A DNA stretch of 64,000 nucleotides from the NCBI GenBank assembly GCA_031761405.1, contig JASEVX010000001.1, forward strand, positions 21,107,584 to 21,171,583. The letters are read 5' to 3'. The notes below the pieces were generated by a model, which saw only the letters and a program-made list of their open reading frames with translations, searched no databases and was not told where the DNA came from. This stretch comes from Serripes groenlandicus (lineage: Eukaryota; Mollusca; Bivalvia; Cardiida; Cardiidae). Below, piece after piece: positions 34,189 through 44,479 of the stretch (its first letter is position 1; every line of letters starts with the position of its first letter). The position numbers and the translations under genes were made by a program.

Positions 34189-34408
34189 TGGGATCCCACC
34201 GGGATCCCAGTGGGATCCCAGTGGGATCCCAGTGGGATCCCAGTGGGATCCCAGTGGGATGATCATATCCCAGCGGGATGTCATCATTTCAGTGGGATAG
34301 AAATTAATCCCAGTGGGATACTGGTGACCGGGATCCCAGTGACTGGGATCCCGGTGAAAATGACATATCAATCCCACTGAGATTGAGTAGATTTCCCAGT
34401 GGGATCCA
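34189..34408. repeat. GGGATCCCAGT array (11-bp period)
   Basis: Perfect 11-bp units at the left, degrading to the right. Left flank taccctacagaaaatcaaac resembles the inverted right flank of the array at 39000..39465. Confidence 0.9.
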
Positions 34409-34681
34409 TTAAATTTTCACTAGAAAATTGACATTGCATGCATGGTACTTCAATTATACTTCTAAGACTTATACTTTGTCTACTTTGATAAAACAGTTAT
34501 TAATGAACTTAAATTATTTGTTGTTGTTGATTTATTGAAAGAAAAAACTTTTTTTTTTTTTTTTTTCAATTGTCTGCAATTTTAATATGGACATTTAGCT
34601 ATTCAAATTAGATCACATGAAATCAGGAATCATAATCTGCACTTAATTTGAAGAAAAAAATCACACTAAAAAAAAATGCTT

Positions 34682-34915
34682 GCCTCAATCCTTTTTACAA
34701 ACAAATCTTCAGCAGACGATCTTTAAACTTATAGGCAAATTGTTGATTATCTCTTCAAACATAAGTTGAACAGTATATGTATTGTCCCTGGGTGAAATGA
34801 ATAATAGAGTTGAAAAAATCATAGTTAAAGTAGCAATTTCTCCTTTTGTCACAATGTTATTGAAATGTGTTAGCTGCAGATGCATAGAAATGCGTCTACA
34901 AATAGGTAAGGGTCA
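34682..34915 (-). mobile_element. piggyBac-type MITE, degraded
   Basis: acaaatcttcagcagacgat ... gcgtctacaaataggtaagg. Confidence 0.5.
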
Positions 34916-35690
34916 ACTTATTTACCCAGGAAAAAACTCTGCAGCTCTGACCTACTTCTTTCCTCCACAAATGAGCCACGTCATACACAAATGACAAAAA
35001 TGACATTTTGGGTCTCTGCAACCAGTTGATATTCATATATATATTTATATATATAGTTTGGTCAGGATCTTTCGTTTTCGCCATTCATATTGTCACAAAA
35101 AACATCTTTAACTCCACAGGGGAATAACAATGACTCAGTGAAAAGCTGACATAGAAGTATGAAATGTGATCGTAGCTCATTGATAAATAATGTGGGTTTT
35201 CATATGACGTAGCTCAATATCCGGGGAAATTAAAACAAAGGGCTGTGAATATGTTAGGTCACGTGATTTAGACAGCCACACTTGCATAAGTAAAATGGAT
35301 TTTTCGAAGCATTTATATTCGGGTCAGTTCAAATTAATTAATGTATGACATGTCATCAACTGGATTTCCAAATTGCTTAAATACATGCCTCTGCGCACAT
35401 TTGTCCAGATTTTTTTATAAATTCTTTAGGTTGAAAAAAACACAAAACACTGATCATTGGAAAACAGCACCCATGGTGCACCTAAACATTGTTGTTGGGT
35501 TTCTAATAAGCCATTCTGGGATTTGACGCAGGAGATACTTTCAGCTAACAAACTTTTAATTTTAAAATATTGTGAGAAAGGAAGACACTTTTTGTCTGCT
35601 TTAGATACATAAAAAATGCGTCTACCAATTCATTGCATCCCATCGACCGTCTTTATTTTTTTAACATGAATTATTTATGTTTAAAATATG
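34916..35690. other. Sequence upstream of the candidate promoter
   Basis: Includes an (AT)n patch near 35035..35058 and possibly one very degraded MITE near 35525..35625; no exon recognised. Confidence 0.4.
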
Positions 35691-35691
35691 G

Positions 35692-35864
35692 TACGTCATT
35701 GGCGCGTGGGCATGACGTCATAAATAAAAGATCGAGCGTCTGTTCAAACCATGATGGCGACCATTTTCAACACGGATGCTGATTCACGGATTGTATATGC
35801 AATTTATCGCCGATGCTTGCATTTATTTTTGTTTGGTTGAGGGATAAAGTGTTCTAGAATGTTC
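35692..35864 (+). promoter_or_regulatory. Candidate CRE/CCAAT promoter and first exon
   Basis: A CpG-bearing island in an AT-rich background. It holds TACGTCAT (35692), an inverted CCAAT box (CATTGG, 35697), a perfect CRE palindrome TGACGTCA (35713..35720) and TATA-like taaataaaag (35721). Downstream is ATGATGGCGACC (start 35753), open for about 28 codons. A second ATG at 35859 (ATGTTC) is followed at once by a strong donor, gtaagt (35865). It may be the 5' end of a plus-strand gene, antisense to the neurexin intron. Transcription is inferred only. Confidence 0.4.
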
Positions 35865-36259
35865 GTAAGTAAATACTTTTCCTTTATCTTGCATTATTTC
35901 ATTTTTATTGCAATCAAAAAGCTGTGACGAAGATCTCAAAATTCCCCCTCTGTCCCAAAAGATTAATATTACAGAAATATTTTAAAACATTTATTTGATC
36001 ATCAGTGTTTTTTCTCGCTGTTTTGTGACCAGGGCCCTTTCCATTGTGAAAATAGTGACATGTTAAATGTGATAAAAGGCAAATTTTGTGAAATTTAGAC
36101 CTACTTTTGTGAAAAAAAAGGGAATTAAGTCTTTTTATTGTGAATGTCGGCCCAAATTTGGGTTAAAAAACCCACAAACCACTGATCATATAATTGGAAT
36201 ATGTTAACCTGCGTACAGCACCCACCTAAACATTGATGCAGGAGAAAACTATTTTTTTA

Positions 36260-36635
36260 TTAGTCCCTTACCGTTCAGTGACCGGATGGGGACTATAGGT
36301 TTGGTCGATTCTGTCCGTCAGTCCCACCTAACTTTGTCCGGCCCGCATCTTAACTATCCATCATAGGATTTCAAAGAAACTTGGCACACCCGTTAACCAT
36401 GCTGAGGTGGCCTGGCGTGCACAAGACCCAGGCCTGTACCTCAAATGTGCAGGTCACACTTAGAGGTCAAAGGTCAAAATGAGTACAGTTTGATAGGACT
36501 ACCTTGTTCGGCTCATATCTAAACCATGCATCATAGGATATCTAAGTTACTGGGCACACATGTTCACCATGATGAGGTGGCACCCAAGACACAGGCCTGT
36601 ACCACAAAGGTCAAGGTCACACTTAGAGGTAGGGG
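36260..36635 (-). mobile_element. Pearl-like element, two units
   Basis: The left end is the hairpin tagtcccttaccg...cggatggggacta, i.e. the 3' end of a minus-strand element. The body has two similar units (atcataggatttcaaagaaa and atcataggatatctaagtta; ccaggcctgtacc twice). Confidence 0.55.
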
Positions 36636-36670
36636 ACTTTTGTATTGATTGCAATATGACATTAACTTTT

Positions 36671-36892
36671 GTTTGATTGATTGGGGTTTAACGCTGTTTT
36701 CAACATAGTTTCTAAGCAACTGGTTGCTTTTCCACATAGATTGTTAAACAGCCCATTGGTGAAAGACGAATTATGCAGGTCACAATGACTTTTCAATCGT
36801 CGGAAAGAATGTTGGCCGAGCTTGGATTCAAACTCACAACCCTTGGATTGACAGCCCGCGTCGCTAGCGACTCACTGAGCTACTGGGGCTTG
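36671..36892 (-). mobile_element. SINE S2 copy
   Basis: (TTGA) tail, ggggtttaacgctg, and a tRNA-like end with the B box read as GGTTGTGAGTTTGAATCC and A box TAGCTCAGTGAG on the minus strand. Confidence 0.8.
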
Positions 36893-37032
36893 GATCTGAT
36901 TTGTTTGAACCATAAATTTTTACTGGAGCAGAATGCACAAATTCAAGACACATTCCCACATTTACAAATTATATTTGCCTAAACCAGCTGTTCAAATTAA
37001 TTTGAATTAATACTTGAATGCATACTTTTCAG

Positions 37033-37146
37033 AGGAAGCGGGCAGAATTAGGAAAACATTCTAGCTTGGGAAAACTGACGAAAGTTTCAAGGACACTACC
37101 ACAGTAACCTGCTCCCGGTGTTCCAGATAAACTATTGACAACAAAG
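37033..37146 (+). other. Candidate internal exon of the plus-strand gene
   Basis: A 114-bp block bounded by acatacttttcag-type acceptor and AAAG|gtgaat donor, not made of any repeat family seen here. Joined to ATGTTC of the preceding candidate exon it would give a 26-codon reading frame (MFRKRAELGKHSSLGKLTKV then SRTLPQ and stop). It could be a uORF, or this may be a 5'UTR exon. The frame leading into the third exon is closed by a TAA six codons before the donor. Confidence 0.3.
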
Positions 37147-37502
37147 GTGAATATTTTATATTTATATACCTGACTTGAGGATTAAGTCCTCAAATGTAAA
37201 TTTTCATACAGTCCTGTCAAATTAATGAAAATTAAACCTATTATTTGAAAGAGTGCAATATTCAACCATGAATATTTAGAAAAGTATTAAGAGATAAGTT
37301 TGCAAACTTACTTTATATAATTACTTAGATATTTACCTTATATGAATGTCTATGAAATTTGAAGTGTTTTTTTGTTGGAGTCTTTAGAATATTCTCAAAA
37401 ATGGTTGCTGAATTCGAGGCCTGAGTCTTTTCAATAATGTTTTGTTAAAGAAATCCTAACAATCGCTTTATACTTCTTCTGACAGTTGTCAGTTCCTTTC
37501 CA

Positions 37503-37776
37503 CATATGAACTGTCCAGCGAGAAAACCAACATTGTAGACTCTGCGTAAAGTGACGATCCGGATCATCCTTAGCATGTCACGCAGGCTAACTTGGACAGA
37601 CACTTTCCACCTCCTGTGGATTTTATGTTTCATGAATCATTACTCTATATACCTCTATCAATCTAAGACGAAATGTGTCGGTCAGGATTATCCTGCCTTG
37701 GACTGCGCAGGCTGACCTGGATCCATACATTACGCAGAGTCGATGATGCTGGTTTTCTGGTGGAACAGCTCATATT
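37503..37776. mobile_element. Second MITE family (long TIR), copy 2
   Basis: gagaaaaccaacattgtaga, ctctgcgtaaagt at left; cattacgcagagtcgatgat, gctggttttctggtggaac at right. More diverged than copy 1. Confidence 0.7.
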
Positions 37777-37959
37777 GAGACAATGTCAGGACATCATAGA
37801 AATGTCTGTAAGGTAATCGTTAAAGTAAAACATCATTTAGTATTGCAGATGTTTTCATTCATCTTGCAGATATAATTATATGTGACGCATCAAAATAAGC
37901 AAAGACGCAAAATCGACCTAAACCAGTAAATATTTAGGAAAAAGTATTATTAAATGAAG

Positions 37960-38196
37960 GGGTATATAGGAGTCACTGTGTCGGGCTGTCGGTTGGCCAG
38001 AAGCCATATTTTGTCGGGCCTATTTCTTACAACCACTGGGTGGAATTCAATAGAATTTTACATGAGGAGATGTGCATATCCTAAAGGGGTTGCGATTGCA
38101 TGTTATTTTACAGAGTTATGGCCCTTTTACTTATTAAGTTATGGTGTAGGTCAAGGTGCTGTTTAGGGGGTATTTATCATCTTCAGTGATATTTCT
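37960..38196 (-). mobile_element. Pearl-like element (GGGGGTATA family)
   Basis: Minus-strand relative of 51538..51852: both contain aatatggcttc(t)ggcc, the tatggcccttttac block and the end ggggtatttatcatcttcag. Confidence 0.65.
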
Positions 38197-38273
38197 TGTT
38201 TGTTTATTTATTATATTAAAGAAATCATGTTTTTACTTGTATTTCACAGTACTGTTTTACTTTAAAGTAATTA

Positions 38274-38338
38274 ATTGCGCGCTAAATGACCTTAGCTGTC
38301 GATGCGCCATAAAACAATATACATTCATTCATTCATTT
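38274..38338 (+). mobile_element. SINE S1 3'-end fragment
   Basis: gcgcgctaaatgaccttagc, tgtcgatgcgccataaaac and a (CATT)n tail match the end of 42090..42311. The copy is 5'-truncated. Confidence 0.75.
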
Positions 38339-38541
38339 ACTTTAAAGTACTGTATTTCATTTGCCTTGCATTAATGGCTCAATGATAACACAAATAAATT
38401 AAGTATCATGTAAATCATTAATGGCAGATTTTTTATCTCATGGTTAGAATGAGCTAGGGTACTGATTTTTATGGTTGTACATGCAGTATAATTATTTCTT
38501 GTTGTCACATGAAATTTACAACATATTGTCATTTGTTTTAG

Positions 38542-38681
38542 GTGAACTGTTCAACAACTTTCATTTGACGGCCACAGAGGAGGAGAAGACCAAGATCTGG
38601 ATGGAAACAGTGGTTCCCAAGCTCAACAACAAAATAGGAGCATCCGAGATAATAAATACAATTAAAAGATTAATTAAATAA
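38542..38681 (+). CDS. Candidate terminal coding exon, unrecognised protein
   Basis: The exon follows acceptor atttgttttag and is open in the frame that enters in phase 1. It encodes GELFNNFHLTATEEEKTKIW, then METVVPKLNNKIGASEIINT and IKRLIK, then TAA. The charged helical composition looks like real protein, but I recognise no family. Two overlapping AATAAA signals sit at the stop codon (38677..38682 and 38682..38687), which fits a compact 3' end. No in-frame path to an upstream ATG could be established: splicing from a weak donor in the first exon (phase 1) is possible, splicing through the middle exon meets a stop. It could be a pseudogene remnant. Confidence 0.35.
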
Positions 38682-38687
38682 AATAAA
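38677..38687 (+). terminator. Overlapping poly(A) signals of the candidate gene
   Basis: AATAAAATAAA: two canonical hexamers overlap directly at the stop codon of the candidate terminal exon. Confidence 0.35.
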
Positions 38688-38999
38688 ACTTTGTTAGATA
38701 TTTGAGCTCATAATTTATAGTTGATTTAAACTGCATGACTTCTAACTACACCTGAGCACAAAGTGACGGGTGAGCTATTGTGATCACTTGTCGTCATCTA
38801 TCTGTCTGTTCACATTTTTCTACAATCAGTTTGTAATTATGTTTTCCTTTCAATTCTAAATTTTTATGTATATATCTTTTGAACATTCACAGAGGTCACA
38901 ACACTGATTTTAGATGTTCTTGAACACATTTTACTCAAATTTCAATGTTACTTTGCACCTTTCTCTGACTGAAATCTCATTGAAATCTCAACAAAACTA

Positions 39000-39465
39000 T
39001 GGGATGCGGGTGGGACCCACTGGAAAAATTTGTTTGAATCCCACTGGGATGAGGGTGGGATCCCACTGGGATGATGGTGGGATCCCACTGGGATAATGAT
39101 GAGATCCCATTGGGATAAAGGTGGGACCCACTGGGAAAATTGGTCGGGATCCCACTGGGAAAATTGGTCGGGATCCCACTGGGATAAGGGTGGGATCCCA
39201 CTGGGGTGATGGTGGGATCCCACTGGGATGATGGTGGGATCCCACTGGGATCCCACTGGGATAAGGGTGGGATCCCACTGGGAAAATTGGTCGGGATCCC
39301 ACTGGGATAAGGGTGGGATCCCACTGGGATGATGGTGGGATCCCACTGGGATAAGGGTGGGATCCCACTGGGATAAAGGTGGGATCCCGACCAATTTTCC
39401 CAGTGGGATCGGTGGGATCCCAATTGGAATCCCACTGGGATCCCACCCTCATCCCAGTGGGATTT
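39000..39465. repeat. GGGATCCCACT array (11/22-bp period) with internal inversion
   Basis: Unit gggatcccact alternating with gggatgatggt, gggataagggt or gggaaaattggtc. The last part (39385..39465) is reversed: cgaccaattttcccagtggg. Three overlapping minus-strand ORFs of 148-158 codons are products of the repeat. Confidence 0.9.
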
Positions 39466-39522
39466 CCAGTCAAATTTTTTGTGGGGTAGCAGTGCCTTAT
39501 ATCAATTTACTTTTCAAAAGGT

Positions 39523-39730
39523 CCTCATACGACAATTCTGCAGCAGACGACTTTGAACATATTTTGTCAAAAATCTCTATAATTGAATGGATAACCTATG
39601 ACTAAAAGTGGAAAACATCGGGGCAAAAGGAGAAATTGCTAATTTTTAGCAATTTCTTCTTTTGTCACCATGTTTTCAAAAAGCCGTATTCAGAGGCGTC
39701 AGAAAGCGTCTATATGAGGGAAAGGGTAAT
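39523..39730 (-). mobile_element. piggyBac-type MITE, left end clipped
   Basis: Starts cctcatacgacaattctgca; right gagggaaagggtaat. Confidence 0.8.
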
Positions 39731-39793
39731 GAATGTAATGTGTCTGTGTGCTTCAAAACATTTATATAGTGGATTTCTTTCTACATGTGTAAT

Positions 39794-40023
39794 TTAACCC
39801 TTTCCTTCATATAGACGCTTTCTGACGCCTCTGCAGCAGACGGCATTTTGAAAACATAGTGACTAAAGAAGAAATTGCTCAAAACAAGCAATTTCTCCTT
39901 TTGCCACAATGTTTTCCACTTTTTGTCATAGGTTATCCATTCAATTATAGAGATTTTCTATTTTTTTACAAAATATGTTCAAAGTCGTCTGCTGCAAAAT
40001 TGTCGTATGAGGGAAAGGGTTAT
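39794..40023 (+). mobile_element. piggyBac-type MITE, 230 bp
   Basis: Left TTAA, right TTAT. Confidence 0.9.
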
Positions 40024-40546
40024 GCCCTTAACATAACCTCAAAACAGTTAAGCTGATAAATGATTTTGTTTTATTGCGAACACTATATTGATGGAGGTTT
40101 GTGCACAATTAAGCATTATGTAAATTATTTATTGGCTATTAGTATGTATTTTTCAATGTAAAACATTAAGTATGTTATGTTATTATACATGTAATGATAT
40201 GGTATATGGCATTGGTATGAATTGTTGCAGTTTCATATTAAATTCATATATCTACTGGGGTTTGAAACTTTGTAATTAGGCTGCTAAACCATTTTTTCTT
40301 TAAAATCATAGGGTTAAAAAACAGTTTTAAACAGAACCCAATATTGCACTCTGCACCCAAACTGACCTAGATACACTACTAATTAGAGTCCATTAAAATG
40401 TCATATTGTCAAGGTCAAAAGATAAGCAACAATCTATCAGAAGATGATGATAACTATAGCAACTTTATTGCCATATAACTATTGCATGTTTTTTAATATT
40501 TTATTTTCCCAAAACAAATCTAAATCTATAGTTGTTAAAGTCTTTG
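40024..40546. other. Unassigned AT-rich sequence
   Basis: Nothing recognised. Confidence 0.4.
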
Positions 40547-41005
40547 TTAACCCATTCCCTCATTTAGACGCTTTCTGGCGCCTTTGCAGCAGACGACTTT
40601 TGAAGCCATTGTGACAAAACAAACAAGAGCACCGCGTACGGTACAGACGCTCGACTGATAGGGAGAAAACAGAAAAAAAAAAAGCTGAGCTGAACAAAAA
40701 ACCTTAACCAGACAACCATGTCGCCGCCAACAAAAAACCTTAACCGGACGACCATCCCGCGGACGACGCCAGGGTCATGACAATAGCTCTCGTTTTTTCA
40801 AAAGTCGAGCTAAAAAAAGCTGAGCTGAACAAAAAACCTTAACCGGACAACCAGGCCGCCGCCACCAACGACGACGCCAGGGTCATGATAATAGCTCTCG
40901 TTTTAAAAGTCGAGCTAAAAATGCATGGCTGGAAAAAAGCCATTCACATTTACTAAAAATATTTTCAAAGTCTTCTGCTGCAGATTTGTTGTATACGGGA
41001 AACGA
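40547..41005 (+). mobile_element. piggyBac-type MITE interrupted by pearl-like element
   Basis: Left half to gccattgtgacaaaac (40620); right half from 40919, ending tgtatacgggaaacg. Confidence 0.65.
40622..40918 (+). mobile_element. Pearl/HINE-like element with doubled 3' end
   Basis: Starts aacaagagcaccgcg. The block from gctgagctgaac to tagctctcg...cgagctaa occurs twice, with hairpin ends at about 40783..40815 and 40888..40918. It interrupts the MITE at 40547..41005. Confidence 0.55.
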
Positions 41006-41094
41006 ATATATGATTAAAAGGTTTGAATTAGTAACTGAAAAGTGAAAAGTGCCGCTATTCTTTACATTCATATATTTTTCCTTGGTAGTATTTA

Positions 41095-41185
41095 CTTGAC
41101 AAAATTTGATGCCTCGGCAGCAGACACCTTTTGTAAACATTAAATCGCTCATCACAAGCAACTGCTCATTTTACAATGTTTCCTG
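41095..41185 (+). mobile_element. piggyBac-type MITE fragment
   Basis: gatgcctcggcagcagacac ... gcaactgctcattttacaat. Confidence 0.4.
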
Positions 41186-41211
41186 TATCAAAATAATTTC
41201 TCCAATAGCTC

Positions 41212-41441
41212 TTAACCCTTTCCCTCATACCACAATTCTGCAGCAGACGACTTTGAACGCATTTTGTCAAAACATAGAAAATCTCCATAATTTAATGGAT
41301 AACCTATGACAAAAAGTGGAAAACATTGTGTCAAAAGGAGAAATTCCACGTTTTGTGCAATTTCTTCTTTTGTCACGTTGTTTTCAAAAAGTCGTCTGCT
41401 GCAGAGGCGTCAGAAAGTGCCTATATGAGGGAAAGGGTTAA
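41212..41441 (-). mobile_element. piggyBac-type MITE, 230 bp
   Basis: TTAA at both ends. Confidence 0.9.
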
Positions 41442-41454
41442 GACTTTAGTAGTA

Positions 41455-41620
41455 ATGGCTGCCCTCCTTGGCGCTCAGGATTGCGAGTAATATAAGCTTT
41501 ACGACTAATTGCGGGGTAATATAAGCTTTACGACTAAAGAATAAAAGTACCAGTTAGTACTGGTAACTTACCCTGGAAATGCAGTGATATAACTGAAAAA
41601 TAGTGGAAAGTGGTTGAAAA
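41455..41620 (+). mobile_element. SINE S3 fragment with internal 30-bp duplication
   Basis: ggctgccctccttggcgctc and tactggtaacttaccctgg are shared with S3. The piece taatataagctttacgac is duplicated in tandem. Confidence 0.6.
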
Positions 41621-41681
41621 CATCAAACCTTCCAATAGCTCAGATAATGTCTTTTAGCAAGATGTTTTAAAACCTGAAGAC

Positions 41682-41895
41682 TTAACCCTTTCCAACATAT
41701 AAGATGCTTTCTGACGCCTTTGCAGCAGATGGCATTTAAAGGAAAAAAAGGGGCAAATGGAGCAATTTCTCATTTTGCCACATTGTTTTCAACTCTTTTT
41801 AACAAGAATCATACTTTCCTTAGAGATTTTTCATAGTTTTGCCTACTATTATGCATTCAAAGCTGCAGATTTGTTTTATGACAGAAAGGGCTAAA
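41682..41895 (+). mobile_element. piggyBac-type MITE, diverged
   Basis: ttaaccctttccaacatata ... gacagaaagggctaa. Confidence 0.65.
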
Positions 41896-42068
41896 CCATA
41901 ACATGGGGTAAACAGACCATTTGCTGACAAATTGTTGGGCTGATAAGCAAGTGAACCATTGAAAGACCACATGGCTGTAACTATCAAGGAGGCAATGTTA
42001 TGACTTTTTTACTATCTGTTCTTAATGGATCAATTTTCTACTGTAATCATTATGAATGAACATCTGCT

Positions 42069-42362
42069 TTAACCCTTTCCCCGTTGTAGCGGAATCCGCT
42101 GTGGTCGAGTGGTAAGCGTCGGGGATTTCGAAACCGGGTGTCCCGGGTTCGATTCCCAGTCGTGGCAATTCGGTCATGGTGGAGTGCCCTTGGGCAAGGC
42201 ACATTTTCTAGCCTAGTACTGGTTTGTTCACCCAGGGAACATGAATGATAAAATTTAAATGCGCGCTAAATGACCTTAGCTGTCGATGCGCCATAAAACA
42301 ATATACATTCATTCCCCGTTGTAGATGACTTTTAAAAAAGATTTGCAGCAGACAGTATTTAA
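42069..42362 (+). mobile_element. Degraded MITE hosting SINE S1
   Basis: ttaacccTTTCCCCGTTGTAG, SINE, then atgacttttaaaaaagattt, gcagcagacag. Confidence 0.45.
42090..42311 (+). mobile_element. tRNA-derived SINE family S1, complete with 13-bp TSD
   Basis: Pol III head with A box TGGTCGAGTGG and B box GGTTCGATTCC (Ser/Leu-like tRNA), a body with gggcaaggcacatt, and a short CATTC tail. TSD TTCCCCGTTGTAG at 42077..42089 and 42312..42324. It inserted into the terminus of a degraded MITE. Confidence 0.85.
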
Positions 42363-42560
42363 CCCTTTCCCACATACAACAATTCTGCAGCAGACGACCT
42401 TGAACATATTTTGTCAACAAATAGAAAATCTCTATAATTGAATGGTTAACCTATGACTAAAAGTGGAAAACTTTTGAGCAATTTCTTCTTTTGTCACTAT
42501 GTTTTCAAAAACTCATCTGCTGCAGAGGCTTCAGAAAGCGTCTATATGAGGGAAAGGTCA
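42359..42560 (-). mobile_element. piggyBac-type MITE, shortened
   Basis: Left TTAA; right gagggaaaggtca. Confidence 0.8.
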
Positions 42561-42899
42561 AGCAATTCCTCTCCTACCTCACAATTGTTTTTAGCTCTGT
42601 ATCAAATTCAATTTTCAGATGCTATTTTTCTCTGTTAAACATTTAATTACAAAGCAACCAACTGAAATCATATTGTATATTATGATAACTGTGATGTAGG
42701 TTACGTTATATAATGTAGGTAGTATATTGTTTAGCTAAAAGGTCCATGTTTTTGCATATTTTGAATTAAAGGCTTGATGACTCAAATATGCAACATAATT
42801 TCACAGTATAGCAAGTTGATATTCAGTCATCATCAGTGCTACAGATTTGTTGTATGTGGGAATAGAGATTAGTTTAAAGAAATTGGAAATCAAAAGAGA

Positions 42900-43167
42900 T
42901 TGATTGATTGATTGGGGTTTAACGCCGTTTTTAGCAGTTTCTCAGTCATATCACGGCGACCAGTTCACCTACTCATATGTTTCCTGGTTTTCACATACCA
43001 GTACTCCACACAACAATCTTCCCAAGCAACTGGCTGCTTTTCCACATAGACTAAGCCCATTGGTGGAAGACGAATGACGCGTGTCGCAATGACTTCTGTC
43101 AAACGTCGGAAAGAAAGTTGGCCGAGCCGGGATTCAAACTCACAACCCCTGGACTGAGCTACTTGAC
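42900..43167 (-). mobile_element. tRNA-derived SINE family S2 with 15-bp TSD
   Basis: Minus orientation. A left (TTGA)n tail, attggggtttaacgccg, then the tRNA-like end (gattcaaactcacaacc, gactgagctac). TSD GGAAATCAAAAGAGA at 42885..42899 and 43168..43182 is perfect. The tRNA head is shortened relative to 55603..55896. Confidence 0.85.
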
Positions 43168-43230
43168 GGAAATCAAAAGAGACATAATTATTTCCACACC
43201 ATTATTACCAACAATGCAGTTAACAAGGTC

Positions 43231-43463
43231 ATTTACCCTTTCCCATCTATAGACGCATTTTGACGCCTCTGCAACAGACAACTTAAAAAAGAATTGTGAC
43301 AAAAGGAGAAAATACTCATAATGTTTAATTTCTCCTTTTGTCACAATGTTTTCAACTTTATTCAATAATTCTACTTTCAGATACGGATATTTTTCACATT
43401 TTGAACATGATGTTTTTCAAAGTCATCTGCGCGCATGATTTTGTTGTATGTGAGAAAGGGTAT
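43231..43463 (+). mobile_element. piggyBac-type MITE, diverged
   Basis: ttaccctttcccatctatag ... gttgtatgtgagaaagggta. Confidence 0.7.
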
Positions 43464-43659
43464 AGAGACAGGTGAACCCAATCCAATGGAGAAGGAAAAT
43501 TAGGAATCGTAATGATTTTGTTTTTAAATTTTAATGAGCAACTGAAATTGATGATTGGCTTTATAATTTTCAGGGGGAATGAACACAATCTCATAATTTC
43601 TCTAGAAATCTTCCAAAAATAAGGTGACTCACTTGTCACAGACGTAAGAGAATTCTTTC

Positions 43660-43857
43660 AACCTTTCCCACTTATAATAGATCTGATGCAGACAACTTTT
43701 GAAAAACATAGCCGTAAAAAAGGAAAATCTCCTTAAATAATCAAATTATTATTGACTACGTATATTACTAAGAGTTGAAACATAAAGAGCAATTTCTCCA
43801 TTTGCCACAATGCTTTAAATAGTAGTCAGAAAGCATCTGTATGAGGGAAAGGATTAT
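43660..43857 (-). mobile_element. piggyBac-type MITE, diverged
   Basis: caacctttcccacttataat ... gtatgagggaaaggatta. Confidence 0.6.
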
Positions 43858-44010
43858 TTTCATATTTAGCCAATTCCCTGACGTAGACTTTTAAAACCTC
43901 TGCAAAAATTACTTTTAAAAATAATGTAGGAAAAGGAAAAATTGCTGTTCTGTTTAGCAAGGTAAGGGTGAATTAAGTGTGGTGCTTGGAAAACTATGTT
44001 TTGGACTTAA

Positions 44011-44263
44011 TTAACCCATTCCCACATGTATACAACAAATCTACAGCCGATGACTTTGAAATTATTATTTGCAAAAATATGGAAAATCTCAAAATGAAAG
44101 CCTAATAATAGTATAAATATTGAATCCAGTTGCAACTATTCTTGCAAAAGGATCATAAAATTGCTCATACTAAGAAGTTTTTCTTTTTTCCACAAAAATT
44201 GTTATCAAAAGTAATTGTCTGCTGCAAAGTGCCAAATTCTGTCTGCATTTGAGAAAGTGTAAA
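44011..44263 (-). mobile_element. piggyBac-type MITE, diverged
   Basis: ttaacccattcccacatgta ... gtctgcatttgagaaagtgt. Confidence 0.6.
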
Positions 44264-44479
44264 CGTTTGATTTATGGCTCACAGCTAAATTTGAAAATTT
44301 GTATGTATGATAACAACTTGTTTACCAAAATTCAACAATATTCAATTATCATCGATTGGTAACCATAATGTTTCCTGAGTTTCTTGATATAGAATAGATA
44401 AGAAATTTATTTCACGCGAATAAAGAGAGCACAAATTTGAATTAAAAAACCAGAAACAGTTTGCAATATACTGTACCTA

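Noticed and set aside
38948..39473. Three overlapping minus-strand ORFs of 148-158 codons
   Set aside because: They are translations of the GGGATCCC array in all three frames (the 11-bp period cycles through frames without stops).
42090..42165. Free-standing Ser/Leu-type tRNA gene
   Set aside because: The tRNA-like segment is the head of a SINE with a body, tail and target-site duplication, and similar pieces occur at 12540.
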